The notes beneath the pieces are model-generated. The model was not told the origin of the DNA. It saw only the letters and a list, made by a program, of their open reading frames with translations, and did no database searches. From Microcaldota archaeon (GTDB taxonomy: Archaea > Micrarchaeota > Micrarchaeia > Micrarchaeales > Micrarchaeaceae), in the NCBI GenBank assembly GCA_021816895.1, contig JAKAWW010000001.1, forward strand, positions 619,067-683,066: DNA of 64,000 nucleotides, given 5' to 3'. This document shows, one piece after another, positions 51,383-60,350 of this stretch. The position numbers and the translations under genes are program-made. Position 1 is the stretch's first letter. Each line of letters begins with the position of its first letter.

Positions 51383-52225
51383 CTATACAGCGCACGCGCC
51401 AGTGATTACTGATATAGAGTAGCCTGTTGCTATGGACAGCACATACGGAGCGGCCACAGCTATAATGACACCTATTACGCCGCCAAGTATCATGCCCATG
51501 CCGTAGCCCTGCACAGAGCCCCTCGTTTGGCCAGGGAGCACGTGAGCTCCTGCATACAGCGCGCCGCCAAGGATCATCAGGGTAAGTCCCAGTATGAATA
51601 TGATGCTCTCTACAGTTGTATAGACAGAGCATATGGCATTTGTTGCACCGCCAAGATTGGGCGGCGTGCCTGAAGTGCCTCCAGTGCTACCGCTGCCGGG
51701 AGTTGATGATGAGCCTACTTGAATATATGCTATTTGCGAATCTTGGAAGGCGCCGCCGCTTTCTACCTGCACCAAGAGCGCTACGGTCTCAGATGTCTGC
51801 CCAGACACAAGGTCAAAGCTTGATGTTCCCTGCCCACAGTTTGAGCACGAAAATGGGACAGGATTCTGCTGCGAATTGGTAGCATTGTACCATGTATATG
51901 TGTAAGAGCCTGTTCCGCCGGTGGCAGTTGCGGTATACTGCTCTACGTCTCCAGGGCTAAGTGTTTGCTGGGCTGTTGTCAGCGGCGATATGGAAACGGA
52001 AAACTGCGGGGTGTTTTGCACACAGCTGTAACTGCATCGCGAAAATCTACCCGGTGTGCAGCTGCATAGGTGAACGGTATATCCAGTTGGGCAGCTGCTG
52101 CAGTAATACGCACAGCTAGCCGTTGGGCAGTATGTTGCGTATGCGTAATGAACCATGTAAGGCGCAAGCACCAGTGACAACAGCAGTGCAATCTTGGCAA
52201 TGTTGCTTATTTTAATGCCCGTCAA
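51383..52225 (-). CDS. Pilin with cysteine-rich and Ig-like ectodomain (VirB2-like C-terminus)
   Basis: 280 residues. Signal peptide (about 1-30), a region with eight cysteines in 40 residues (YCPTASCAYYCSSC, CSCTPG, RCSYSC), an Ig/PKD-like domain (about 72-165; TATATGGTGSYTYTWYNATN), a Gly/Ser/Pro linker, then a two-helix pilin domain (about 195-280) nearly identical to the pilin at 42420: both share ILGGALYAGAHVLPG (A/M variant) and QGYGMGMILGGVIGVIIAVA. Likely a minor or tip pilin with adhesive function. TTG start after GGTGTT, 6 nt after the upstream stop. Last gene of a three-gene operon. Confidence 0.78.
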   Translation of the reverse strand: MTGIKISNIAKIALLLSLVLAPYMVHYAYATYCPTASCAYYCSSCPTGYTVHLCSCTPGRFSRCSYSCVQNTPQFSVSISPLTTAQQTLSPGDVEQYTATATGGTGSYTYTWYNATNSQQNPVPFSCSNCGQGTSSFDLVSGQTSETVALLVQVESGGAFQDSQIAYIQVGSSSTPGSGSTGGTSGTPPNLGGATNAICSVYTTVESIIFILGLTLMILGGALYAGAHVLPGQTRGSVQGYGMGMILGGVIGVIIAVAAPYVLSIATGYSISVITGACAV

Positions 52226-52231
52226 AACACC

Positions 52232-52810
52232 TTATGACAGAGCAGGCGCGACGCCGCATTCACTTAGGAACGCAGAATCGCCCTGCATTACAAGCTTGTC
52301 AGGCGTTATTATCGTGCTGTTTACATCGCTGTAATTTACAAATATCGAAGGCATGCTTTTGCTCGCATTGAGGCATTCGCTTATGGGCTCTTGCGTGTAG
52401 TTTGACACAATGCCAAGCGCCTTTGCACTTGTGAAGCATGCAGTCTGGTTAAGCACGAAGAAGTTTATCGTCGATGCGTTCCTGTGGTACTTCGAGCTTG
52501 ACACTATGCTCTCTACGATGCTGGTCGCGCACGGCTCCGTGCTCGCAAACACTGTGCCGTTATACGCTGACATGTATATGGCCACGCTCTTTGCCGAATG
52601 GAAGTTGCTTTCAAACGTGTAGAAAGGCTGTCCAGCGCTTGGATGGTAGAGGAAAAGCAGCAGGTCAAGCGCCACCAGCACTGCTATTATGTAGTAAACG
52701 CTTTTCATGCCTGTGCCTGCTTTCTGCCTGCCTTTTTCACCGTCTGCCTGGCGCGCCTCATTCGCGTTGGCGCGCTTTGCTGCATTTGAACCTTTATCGC
52801 CCTTCTGCAT
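52232..52810 (-). CDS. Single-TM secreted protein with four conserved cysteines
   Basis: 192 residues: a charged cytoplasmic tail (about 1-36), one TM (SVYYIIAVLVALDLLLFLY), and an extracytoplasmic domain with cysteines in STEPCATSI, NQTACF, ISECLN and LSECG. The domain matches the C-terminal domain of the protein encoded just upstream in cysteine spacing and in the ends of both (VMQGDSAFLSECGVA against LTADGNVTYGSACTL). Fold may be thioredoxin-like but no CxxC is present. Coupled to both neighbours by 6-nt gaps. Confidence 0.65.
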   Translation of the reverse strand: MQKGDKGSNAAKRANANEARQADGEKGRQKAGTGMKSVYYIIAVLVALDLLLFLYHPSAGQPFYTFESNFHSAKSVAIYMSAYNGTVFASTEPCATSIVESIVSSSKYHRNASTINFFVLNQTACFTSAKALGIVSNYTQEPISECLNASKSMPSIFVNYSDVNSTIITPDKLVMQGDSAFLSECGVAPALS

Positions 52811-52816
52811 ATGTGA

Positions 52817-54898
52817 TCACTTCAGAATGTTGCCCAGTGTGCACGCGCTGCCATATGTCACGTTGCCATCAGCAGTAAGCATGTACCCGTACATGCCGCT
52901 GTATGCAATTGAGCTTTGCGCCGAGCTGCCCATGTATATTACAGGCACGCCCGAAGCAAGCAGCTTGTTGAAGCACTGCGCTCCCGAGAAGCTTGAATTT
53001 GTAGAGGTGCACGAATAGTTCTGCGACGCGAACACCGCTACGCGCTTGCCTTCGTTTTGCAGCGCCTTCTGCAGGGCGCCCGCGCAAAGCAGCTGCTGCG
53101 AGTTGAAAGAGCCTGAACTGTTTATTATTATCGCTGCGCTTGGAGAACTGTGCAGCTTCGCTGTGAACATGGAAGCAGGCAGGAACGCGTTAGCGCTCTG
53201 CGCCCAAGCAAATGTCGCATAAGCATACACAAGCACTAGTATGAACAGCACAAGGAACACAATGCCCCATGAGCGCCTTACCCTCCTGTTAAGCTTTATC
53301 TTCTTCCTCTTCCTTAGCCTTGCATAGGTAAGCGAGTATATGAGCAGCACTATCACTATGCCTATTATGAATGATATTAGCGCTGCATAAGCAGGCGCAG
53401 CCGCTATTTTGCTGATAACAGGGCCGTTTGCGCTGTACAGCATTGAGCTCACTGCCCCGCCATCGATGCCTTTCACCAGCGCCGCCATTGTAATCGGTGC
53501 TTGGGAGAATTGCGAAATGCCCTTGCTTATCGCTGTTTCATTGGCCAGCATGCCTTGCAGCGAGGAGCTGCTGACGCCCTGCATGAGCTCAAGAGAGATA
53601 CCCTGCTGCTCCGCAGATAGCTTAGCAAGCGCAGGCGGCACGTTCCTGAAGTTGAGCTGGTACTTTATCGCAGCGATAGATGCATTGCGGGCAGTCGAAT
53701 TAAGCGGCTCATAGAGCGCGTCAAGCCTCGAATACAGTGCAGTGACGTTTGACATGCCGGCAATGAGCTCCGTGTTTGCGAGCGCTATGCTCTGGTTTAT
53801 GCCTAGCTTCTTTATCGCGGAGAAGGTGGCCTCAAGCCTTGAAACGCTGGCGCTTAATGTTGAGTTGCTTATCCTTGAAAGCAGCGCCTGGGCGTTTGAC
53901 AGTGTTGAATTGTATTTGGGCATTGTGGCATTGAGGAAAGCGTCAAAAGCAGCTGTTTCCTTTGCATTGACGACAGGCTCCACGTATGCCTTTGCTATGT
54001 TGGAGGCATTCACGCTCAGCTGTGTTATGCTTGCATTAGACAGGGGCAGCATTGAAAGCTGCTGCACCGCATACTGCATGCTAGTGAGCATTGTGGAGTT
54101 GAAAGTGGTATATTCGCACATGCCTATGTCGACGCAGTACCAGGGCTCTTGCGTCGGTATGGAATAGCTAGAGCAAGAAGCGAAATTCGAAGCGGTGAAG
54201 TTCGTCGGCACCGGGAATATAGGGTTCTGGGGCATCACCACTGCTATGAACGAGATGTTGCTGAGTGCGCTTTTCATCGCTGTTATGCTTGCATATGGGT
54301 CAATCGAAGCATTGTGAAGCGCCTTGTAGAACGCGCTGTAGTTTGCTTCAAGGTTGTTATACTTGGCGGAGAAGTTCATTATGCCAAGGCCCATCACGCC
54401 GGTAGGGCCGCCGTACTGCGGCATGTTGCGCGAGCATATCGGCACGGTCTGGCAAGAGAAGCAGTTGTTAGCAGCGGTGCACGTGTATTGGTTAAGCCCT
54501 GTCTCTGTGAGGCAGTCGTTGAGTGGCGGAGCAGCCTGCGTTTCATAGGCATTCATTGAGGCGTTGAGCGATGCAAGCACAGAGGAGCTTGGCGCATATG
54601 CGCTCAGCACATAAGGCCTGAGCACCTTGTATATCTGCGTCGCGTTCATGAGCATTGAGTAGTTGCCATGCGTTGCATTTACAACAATGAACGTGTTGCC
54701 GTGCTGCATTATCACATATGCATTTGCGCCAACGCTTTCATTGTGCATCGAATATGAGCTTATCGTCGAATTCGGTATGTATGTGTTTAGATACTGTACA
54801 AGAGACGCATTGGCGCTGGCACCGAGGGAAGCCGTCGCCAGGACTGAAAACAAAACCACGGCAAGGATTTCAACACGCATATAGGGTCGCCTTTTCAT
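52817..54898 (-). CDS. Large secreted membrane protein of the second pilin operon
   Basis: 693 residues: signal peptide (about 7-29), an ectodomain rich in N-glycosylation sequons with a cysteine cluster (CLTETGLNQYTCTAANNCFS), long helical stretches (about 290-480), two TM segments (about 520-545 and 562-585) joined by a basic loop (RKRKKIKLNRRVRRSWG), and a C-terminal ectodomain of about 110 residues paralogous to the next gene. First gene of the operon leading to the second pilin. A scaffold or receptor role at the surface is inferred. Confidence 0.65.
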   Translation of the reverse strand: MKRRPYMRVEILAVVLFSVLATASLGASANASLVQYLNTYIPNSTISSYSMHNESVGANAYVIMQHGNTFIVVNATHGNYSMLMNATQIYKVLRPYVLSAYAPSSSVLASLNASMNAYETQAAPPLNDCLTETGLNQYTCTAANNCFSCQTVPICSRNMPQYGGPTGVMGLGIMNFSAKYNNLEANYSAFYKALHNASIDPYASITAMKSALSNISFIAVVMPQNPIFPVPTNFTASNFASCSSYSIPTQEPWYCVDIGMCEYTTFNSTMLTSMQYAVQQLSMLPLSNASITQLSVNASNIAKAYVEPVVNAKETAAFDAFLNATMPKYNSTLSNAQALLSRISNSTLSASVSRLEATFSAIKKLGINQSIALANTELIAGMSNVTALYSRLDALYEPLNSTARNASIAAIKYQLNFRNVPPALAKLSAEQQGISLELMQGVSSSSLQGMLANETAISKGISQFSQAPITMAALVKGIDGGAVSSMLYSANGPVISKIAAAPAYAALISFIIGIVIVLLIYSLTYARLRKRKKIKLNRRVRRSWGIVFLVLFILVLVYAYATFAWAQSANAFLPASMFTAKLHSSPSAAIIINSSGSFNSQQLLCAGALQKALQNEGKRVAVFASQNYSCTSTNSSFSGAQCFNKLLASGVPVIYMGSSAQSSIAYSGMYGYMLTADGNVTYGSACTLGNILK

Positions 54899-55068
54899 AT
54901 ATTATTGAGTAGAAATGTTTAAATACATGTTGCAAAGAGCGACGATAATTTTGCATAAAGGGCGCAAGCAGCATTGCCAATGCATTTAGCAAGTATTTCA
55001 GCGCCGCAAAAAAGGCATGGGCAGCATTATGATATACATTGCACATGCAGCATTAACAATCAGAATCA

Positions 55069-55110
55069 GAAAAACCTAAAATAGAAAAAGGAAAAGAAGA
55101 AAGAAAGGCA
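55069..55110 (-). terminator. Pyrimidine-rich terminator of the S-layer gene
   Basis: Directly after the S-layer stop codon the minus strand becomes a long T/C tract with several runs of four to five T (TTTCTTTCTTCTTTTCC, then TTTTTCTATTTTAGG). Archaeal RNA polymerase terminates at such T-rich tracts without a hairpin. Confidence 0.55.
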
Positions 55111-55117
55111 AGCAGGT

Positions 55118-58081
55118 TTAGCTGCTTGCTGCCTTCGCATATAGCTGCTGTATGAATGCGTTTGCCGCTGCGGTTGTCTGGTTGGCGTAGTATCCCGCTA
55201 TCAGTATGCGGTTTGTTCCGTACGCCTGGTCTATCTGCGTTGTTGGCGTCATTGAGATGTTGTATGCCTTCTGCAGCTGTGCGCTCAGCGTGTTGACGTA
55301 GCCGCTTCCTACCAGTATCAGGTTGCTGGCTGGGTTTGCATTGCTGTCAAGCACTACTAGCGGAGCTGTTGGCAAGCTGCTCAGGAGCACTGGCTGGTCT
55401 GCTGTGAGCACTGACGGAGTTGCCGTTATGTTGCTTATGCCTGTTATCGTGTAGTGCGATGAACCGCTCACTGTTACGCCTGCTGTTATATTTGCTACCG
55501 TGACGTTTGGTATGTTGGTTGCCTGGCCTATGCCGTATGGGCCGTAGGTCTTGACGCTCTTCGTTATTGTGCTTGTTGATGGAGCAACTGCGAACTGCAG
55601 CATGTCGATGCTCTTCGCGATCTGGAATGTCAGCGATGTTCCGCCACTTGGCAGTACCACTTCGCTTCCGCGCTCAGTCCTGAAGCCGTTCGGCGCCCTT
55701 ATTGCGTTGCTTGTGGAGTAACCAGTACCTTGCACTGCCGGATAGTATGTAACGTTGTTGCCTATGCCACCATTACTAGCTGAGCCTACTGTGTAGTTGA
55801 GATTGAATATCGTGCCAGTTGAAGATGGATTGGAGTTGTTGTCAATGCCGAAGCCCAGCGCATCAGTGTATGTGGGTGACGAAACAGCGGTTTCTGGAAC
55901 TACTACATTGAAGTACTGACCTACTCCTGAGGTAACGCTTGGTGTTATTGGTGTCAAAGTTATTGTCTGTATGTTTCCACCGTTCTGCTGGTTGTACTGC
56001 ACTGAAGACGACCCAATCTCATTTAGCCCACTTGACGTGTAGAGCACTCCTGAAGAGCCTGGTGCTAATTGTGCTAGGTAATTGCCTGGTGTGCCGCTCG
56101 TTAATGCGTTTGTAGCTACAGTCAATGTCAGGTCAGGGAATGCTGTCTTCGTTGTCACGTTTATTGAGTTGACGCTTGTGTAAACCGAGCTGCTTACTGC
56201 TGGCGTTACTACCAGAGGAGAGGATCCTGTAGAGGTGACCTCGAACGTTGTCTTTACTGGATTTCCACTGTTGTATCCGTATACGTTCACGTATACTGGG
56301 TTGTTCTTTATGTAGTTGTAGAAGCGGCTGCTTGTGCCGAGCGTTGCTGACAGTGATATGCCGTTGGTTGTGCCTGCTGAAATGTCGTTTGATGTGAATT
56401 GTGTGAATTTATATGGCGCCAAAAGGAACGTTGCACTGCTGCTTGACGTGCCGCCGTATGAGAACGCGTTAGGTATTGAGCTTGAGACTGTGAGCTCCTG
56501 CACCGGCTCTGTCACGTTCCCGTTGCCTATGTTGCTACCCTGGTAGACCAAAGATGTCGACGTGAGGCCGAAGCTCAGCGGATCATAGTTTGCTGAAGGC
56601 ACTGCGCCCAACGTGTCGCCAACGAATGTCACCTTGTACATCTGCGGGCTGTTTATGAAGTAGAATGACTGCCCTGGCATCAGATTTGTTGTAGGTGATA
56701 CATTGTATATGGTTATGCCCTGCAGGCCATCAACCTTTGTGCCTGTTCCAGACGCGTTTGCCCATGTGAGCAATACGTCCCAGCCCTTGTTTTTCGAGTT
56801 GAATGCACTGCTGCTTGTCAGGTTTACTACATTTGAGTAGAGCTGAATCTTCGCCCACTTCTGGTATGCGTACAATCCTGCAAATGTCTGGCCCACTTTC
56901 ACGTAAAGCGTGTGGCCGCTTACGTTGAATTCTTGAGCGGGGCTGTTTCTTGGTATTGATGTCTCGTTTGTAAGAACGTGGTTGTAGTACACACCTATTG
57001 CCGCAGGTGTTCCGTTAGGATAGCTAAGGTCCTGCAATTCCACTGTGAAGTTGCCTGCTGAGATGTTGTGACCTACGTATACGGTTTGCAATCCCGTCAG
57101 CGTCGAGGCAAGCTGTAGCTTTCCTCCTGAAACGACATCACCTACTGCTGAAAGAGTACCAGTAACGCTTGGTACTGTTCCTGACTGCATTCCGTTATAG
57201 CTTATTATAGAGTAGTTCTGGCCGAGCATTGTGAATGCTGCATTGTTTATGCTGCCGCTTATTGTGGTTGGTATCGGACTGCCGAAAACTATCTGGTATG
57301 CGCCGCCTGTGTTAAGCAGCGTGAAGCTCTTTGAAGCCTGCGAATATACAGGGAATCCTGTTACCCAGAGGTTTTCGCTCTCCTTGTAGGTACCTACGCT
57401 GTTGAGCAGACCGTTCATGTTTGTTGGCGCAACTCTTAGTATGTTGTCATAGCCACCTGATGTGAACGTTGAAGAGAAGGCTGTGACTCCGCCAGCGTTT
57501 GTTCCTGCGCTAAGGGTGTCGTTGAAAGGCACGCCGTTTGCCACGTTAGTGAACGGGCTTGGGTAGATGTTACCTGCGCTGTACGCGCCGCTCACAACGC
57601 TGTTTTCTGGGTATGCGCTACCTGTTGAGGTAGAAGATAGAGTCTTTGTATTTGCGTAGTTCTGCGATGTTGACTTCACACCGCGGTTAAGCACTGATCC
57701 TATGAGCGCCTGGAATCCGTATGTGCCGCTCGCTATTGCAGTTCCTGACTCGTTGAGCCATACCTGCGGGTTTACTAGGGAGTAGCTCGCGCCGCTCACT
57801 GCTATGTGCAGCACGCTTGCTGCCTGCGTAGCGTTTACGCTTGCGGTTACTGGCACGCTAGTGAAAGCGAGGTTGCCGATCGCTGCTGCGATGTTAGCTG
57901 CTGCCACGCCGTCGCTTGGCTTTGCAGAGCTTCCTACGACGATCTGCACTTGTGGCGCTCCGGCGTTATTTATTATCGGTACGCTCTGGAATGTTACAGG
58001 GCTTGCGAACGCAAGGCCGAGTCCTAACAATGCCGCGCCTGCTGTTACCGCGGCTATTTTCTTTGCATTTATGCTTTTCAC
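55118..58081 (-). CDS. S-layer protein, methanococcal type
   Basis: 987 residues. Signal peptide KKIAAVTAGAALLGLGLAFA. The mature N-terminus has APQVQIVVGSSAKPSDGVAA followed by ANIAAAIG, the hallmark of the S_layer_N domain, and the C-terminus (NLILVGSGYVNTLSAQLQ, and NRILIAGYYANQTTAAANAF) matches S_layer_C. In between lies a beta-rich, Ser/Thr/Asn-rich region with many glycosylation sequons and very few charged residues or cysteines. There is no C-terminal TM or sorting tail. GTG start with AGGTGAG 3 nt upstream. Confidence 0.86.
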   Translation of the reverse strand: MKSINAKKIAAVTAGAALLGLGLAFASPVTFQSVPIINNAGAPQVQIVVGSSAKPSDGVAAANIAAAIGNLAFTSVPVTASVNATQAASVLHIAVSGASYSLVNPQVWLNESGTAIASGTYGFQALIGSVLNRGVKSTSQNYANTKTLSSTSTGSAYPENSVVSGAYSAGNIYPSPFTNVANGVPFNDTLSAGTNAGGVTAFSSTFTSGGYDNILRVAPTNMNGLLNSVGTYKESENLWVTGFPVYSQASKSFTLLNTGGAYQIVFGSPIPTTISGSINNAAFTMLGQNYSIISYNGMQSGTVPSVTGTLSAVGDVVSGGKLQLASTLTGLQTVYVGHNISAGNFTVELQDLSYPNGTPAAIGVYYNHVLTNETSIPRNSPAQEFNVSGHTLYVKVGQTFAGLYAYQKWAKIQLYSNVVNLTSSSAFNSKNKGWDVLLTWANASGTGTKVDGLQGITIYNVSPTTNLMPGQSFYFINSPQMYKVTFVGDTLGAVPSANYDPLSFGLTSTSLVYQGSNIGNGNVTEPVQELTVSSSIPNAFSYGGTSSSSATFLLAPYKFTQFTSNDISAGTTNGISLSATLGTSSRFYNYIKNNPVYVNVYGYNSGNPVKTTFEVTSTGSSPLVVTPAVSSSVYTSVNSINVTTKTAFPDLTLTVATNALTSGTPGNYLAQLAPGSSGVLYTSSGLNEIGSSSVQYNQQNGGNIQTITLTPITPSVTSGVGQYFNVVVPETAVSSPTYTDALGFGIDNNSNPSSTGTIFNLNYTVGSASNGGIGNNVTYYPAVQGTGYSTSNAIRAPNGFRTERGSEVVLPSGGTSLTFQIAKSIDMLQFAVAPSTSTITKSVKTYGPYGIGQATNIPNVTVANITAGVTVSGSSHYTITGISNITATPSVLTADQPVLLSSLPTAPLVVLDSNANPASNLILVGSGYVNTLSAQLQKAYNISMTPTTQIDQAYGTNRILIAGYYANQTTAAANAFIQQLYAKAASS

Positions 58082-58126
58082 TTGCTCACCTAAACATTTT
58101 TTGTTGTTCTATTAGTCAATTGAAAA

Positions 58127-58138
58127 GTATTTAAATAC
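58127..58138 (-). promoter_or_regulatory. TATA box of the S-layer gene
   Basis: GTATTTAAATAC, a perfect 12-bp palindrome matching the archaeal TATA consensus. It predicts a start near 58103 and a leader of about 20 nt containing the AGGTGAG ribosome site, fitting a highly expressed gene. Confidence 0.65.
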
Positions 58139-58466
58139 ATATGTTACGTATAACAATTTTTTTATAAACAAACTTTTATACTTCGCCATTTGTCAAATTT
58201 CCTATCTTTTATTGACAGGCAGCACAGACGGCAGCTCTTTGCTCGGCGACGATATGGCGGCGTGCCGCCTTGCAGATCAAAGCAATGGCATGCGCATGCC
58301 TGCGCGGCATCCACTGCCTATTATATAGTATAGTCATTGCAGCCAAAGCTTAAAAACCTTCCTTGGCTGCAGTGGGTGCACCGTTTTCAGGTTGGGCATG
58401 GAATGACTATTGCCCAATATGTATTGACCTGTAGCAAAGGCAAAACGAGATTTATGCCGCTTGCTC
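58139..58466. other. Structured 330-nt intergenic region upstream of the S-layer gene
   Basis: No credible protein gene. It holds several strong inverted repeats: GGCGGCGTGCCGCC (58256-58269), the palindrome GGCATGCGCATGCC (58287-58300), GCAGCCAA/TTGGCTGC (58339-58346 and 58363-58370) and TTGGGCA/TGCCCAA (58392-58398 and 58411-58417). A TATA-like attatatag lies at about 58320-58328 on the plus strand. It may encode a structured RNA, or hold regulatory sites. Confidence 0.4.
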
Positions 58467-58808
58467 TCAGCTGTATATGCCGTTCGAGGATAATGAGGAA
58501 AGCTTTGTCATGTTGACAGTGAGATTGTAACGCGCAATCACGCCGCTTGAATTATACACCTTTATGGCTGCTATTGCGCAACTGCTACCGTTGTAGGCCA
58601 TGCTTATGAATGAAACGACCTGCTGCCTAGTGGGATTTGCAGGTATGTTGAAGCAGCCTGATTGCACAGCAGGCACGGTGCTGCTTACGTTCCGTTGCTT
58701 GAACTGATAGCTTGTGGCAAAGATTGCCAGGCCAGCTACCACTATTACAGCCAGCGCCAATGCGGCTATGAGTGCCTTTGCTCTGCTATTCAACCCAAAC
58801 AGCCTCAA
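58467..58808 (-). CDS. Small single-TM surface protein
   Basis: 113 residues: a short basic N-terminus, one TM (ALIAALALAVIVVAGLAIFA), and an 80-residue ectodomain with two cysteines (SGCFNIP and SSCAIAA) and several N-glycosylation sequons. The form resembles a minor pilin or periplasm-side anchor, but no type IV pilin signal cleavage motif is seen. Function unknown. Confidence 0.6.
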   Translation of the reverse strand: MRLFGLNSRAKALIAALALAVIVVAGLAIFATSYQFKQRNVSSTVPAVQSGCFNIPANPTRQQVVSFISMAYNGSSCAIAAIKVYNSSGVIARYNLTVNMTKLSSLSSNGIYS

Positions 58809-58919
58809 GTTTATTTACATAGGGAAAGCATTTAGCGTTTTGCTTCGCTTGCCTTGGCGTTGCTTCTGCAGCAGACGAATGCCATGCAACGCTTATATAC
58901 CAGCTTGAACACAAATACC

Positions 58920-59774
58920 ATGATGGCTACCGTTACGAAAGATGCCGCTGTGCATCCTTTCTATGAGCGCATAAAAGACGGCAGCATGTCTGCGCTGCTG
59001 CTAAGGCCTGAGCTTCTTGAGCACGAAAAGAGCGCAGAGCTCAAGGGCATGCTGAAAAGCACTCTTGCAAGCAACGGCTTCGAGCTTGTGCACAGCTTTG
59101 AAGCTGTGCAAACCAAGGATCCCATAGACAGGCATTATAACGGTGATTCAGAAAGCGGCGTGCTAAGCAAGCTTGCTGAAAGCGGCATAAAGGTGCTCCT
59201 TTCTTCAATGAGAGAGGGCATAGCGCTCAGGGACCTTGTTGACGAGATGCTAGAAAAAGGGTATATAAGCAAAGAGAGCCATGAGGAGCTGGGCCAAAGC
59301 ACAGAGGCGCTTGAAAAGCTTGCAGGCGCTCTTGCCTACAAGAAGAGCATGAAGGAGATGGCTGGATTTGTGGAAAGCTTGCCTGAGAGGGAGAGCGTAG
59401 AAAAGAGCCTCAAAGCGCTTGGAAGCGCGCTCCCAAATGTGGAGTACAGGAGCATAGGCAAAAGAATAGAGATATGGATATTGTACAGCAAAGAGGGCAA
59501 TGCAAGCGAAAGGCTTTACGCAATGAGAGGCCCAACCGATCCGTTCTTTGCAAGCGAGAAAAGCTTGAGAGGAATGCTCAGGGAAGTGAGCAGAGGCAGG
59601 AGCCTTGCAAGGAACTTCCTTGATTTCGGCATTGTGTGCCAAGTTGTGCATACTGATCCTAGCAGCGAGAGCGTTGCGGAAATGCTCAGGCTTTTCCAAG
59701 AGCAGGGCTTCATAGGAGAAAATGATTTACTGAAAATGTCTGAAAGTATTAAAAATATTGGCAGAGAGGGCTGA
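58920..59774 (+). CDS. Nucleoside-diphosphate-kinase-like protein with a large insertion
   Basis: 284 residues from ATG 58920, placed by a TATA box (cttatata, 58892-58899) 21-28 nt upstream. Residues 24-60 resemble the first strand and helix of NDK (SALLLRPELLEH for the usual VKPD start), and the end has RGPTDPFFASEKSLRG and VCQVVHTDPSSES, matching the NDK pattern G-x-TDP-x-A and N-x-x-H-x-SDS-x-ES. H244 would be the phosphoaccepting His. An insertion of about 110 helical residues separates the halves; NDK is normally about 150 residues. Activity uncertain. Confidence 0.55.
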   Translation: MMATVTKDAAVHPFYERIKDGSMSALLLRPELLEHEKSAELKGMLKSTLASNGFELVHSFEAVQTKDPIDRHYNGDSESGVLSKLAESGIKVLLSSMREGIALRDLVDEMLEKGYISKESHEELGQSTEALEKLAGALAYKKSMKEMAGFVESLPERESVEKSLKALGSALPNVEYRSIGKRIEIWILYSKEGNASERLYAMRGPTDPFFASEKSLRGMLREVSRGRSLARNFLDFGIVCQVVHTDPSSESVAEMLRLFQEQGFIGENDLLKMSESIKNIGREG

Positions 59775-59785
59775 TAGATGCTTTT

Positions 59786-60250
59786 ATGCGCGCTTACATA
59801 GAGATGGAAGCTGGATCAAGGGTAAAGCATGTTTTCAACGAGGAGAAGAACGAGCTGCTCATACACAGGCTGCTCAAGGAGCCGCTCATAGAGCCTTTCT
59901 GCTACGGCTTCATAAAGGGCACAATGAGCGGAGACGGCGACCCGCTTGACGTGTTCGTGATGAGCGGCAGGCACATAAGCGCAGGCGACGAGGTGAACGC
60001 AGAGCCGATAGGGGTGCTGTATTCAGAGGACGAGATGGGCGACGACAACAAGATCATCGCCGTGGAAAAATATGACAAGACTTACGGCAGCATGATAGAC
60101 ATATCGCAAGTAGACAAGAGGCTCATCTATGCGCTGCTCTACCAGATAGAGCACAACAAGGACGGGCTGGAAGGGAAATTCACAAGGATAAAGGGCATCG
60201 GCAACGCAGAAGAGGCCAAAGCAGCAATAGAGAAAGCTTCAAAGCAATAG
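59786..60250 (+). CDS. ppa: Inorganic pyrophosphatase, family I
   Basis: 154 residues. The signature GDGDPLDVFVM (D50, D52, D55) binds the catalytic metals; EMEAGSRVKHVFNEE and CYGFIKGTMSG precede it as in soluble family I enzymes, and IIAVEKYDK follows. It hydrolyses pyrophosphate from biosynthesis. Somewhat shorter than the usual 170-180 residues, with a trimmed C-terminus. It starts 11 nt after the NDK-like gene and is probably co-transcribed with it. Confidence 0.9.
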   Translation: MRAYIEMEAGSRVKHVFNEEKNELLIHRLLKEPLIEPFCYGFIKGTMSGDGDPLDVFVMSGRHISAGDEVNAEPIGVLYSEDEMGDDNKIIAVEKYDKTYGSMIDISQVDKRLIYALLYQIEHNKDGLEGKFTRIKGIGNAEEAKAAIEKASKQ

Positions 60251-60293
60251 CGCCCGCATGGCATTTCATGAAGTTATTATTTAGCCGCTACTT

Positions 60294-60350
60294 TGTATGC
60301 ATTTGTTAATATATTTTTATTAATTGATGCATACGTTTTAGGAAAAGAGC
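60294..60350 (+). repeat. 57-bp direct repeat, left copy
   Basis: Begins TGTATGCATTTGTTAATATA and ends CGTTTTAGGAAAAGAGC. It matches the copy at 61782-61838 in 55 of 57 positions and covers the last codons and stop of the AbiEii gene. Inside it, GTATGCAT and ATGCATAC form an interrupted palindrome. The two copies bracket the AbiE module. Confidence 0.85.

Noticed and set aside
55118-58081. S-layer protein as archaeosortase substrate
   Set aside because: Its C-terminus is the soluble S_layer_C domain without TM helix or basic tail.
58287-58300. Short palindromes as a CRISPR or IS end
   Set aside because: No repeated spacers, no second copy and no transposase nearby.
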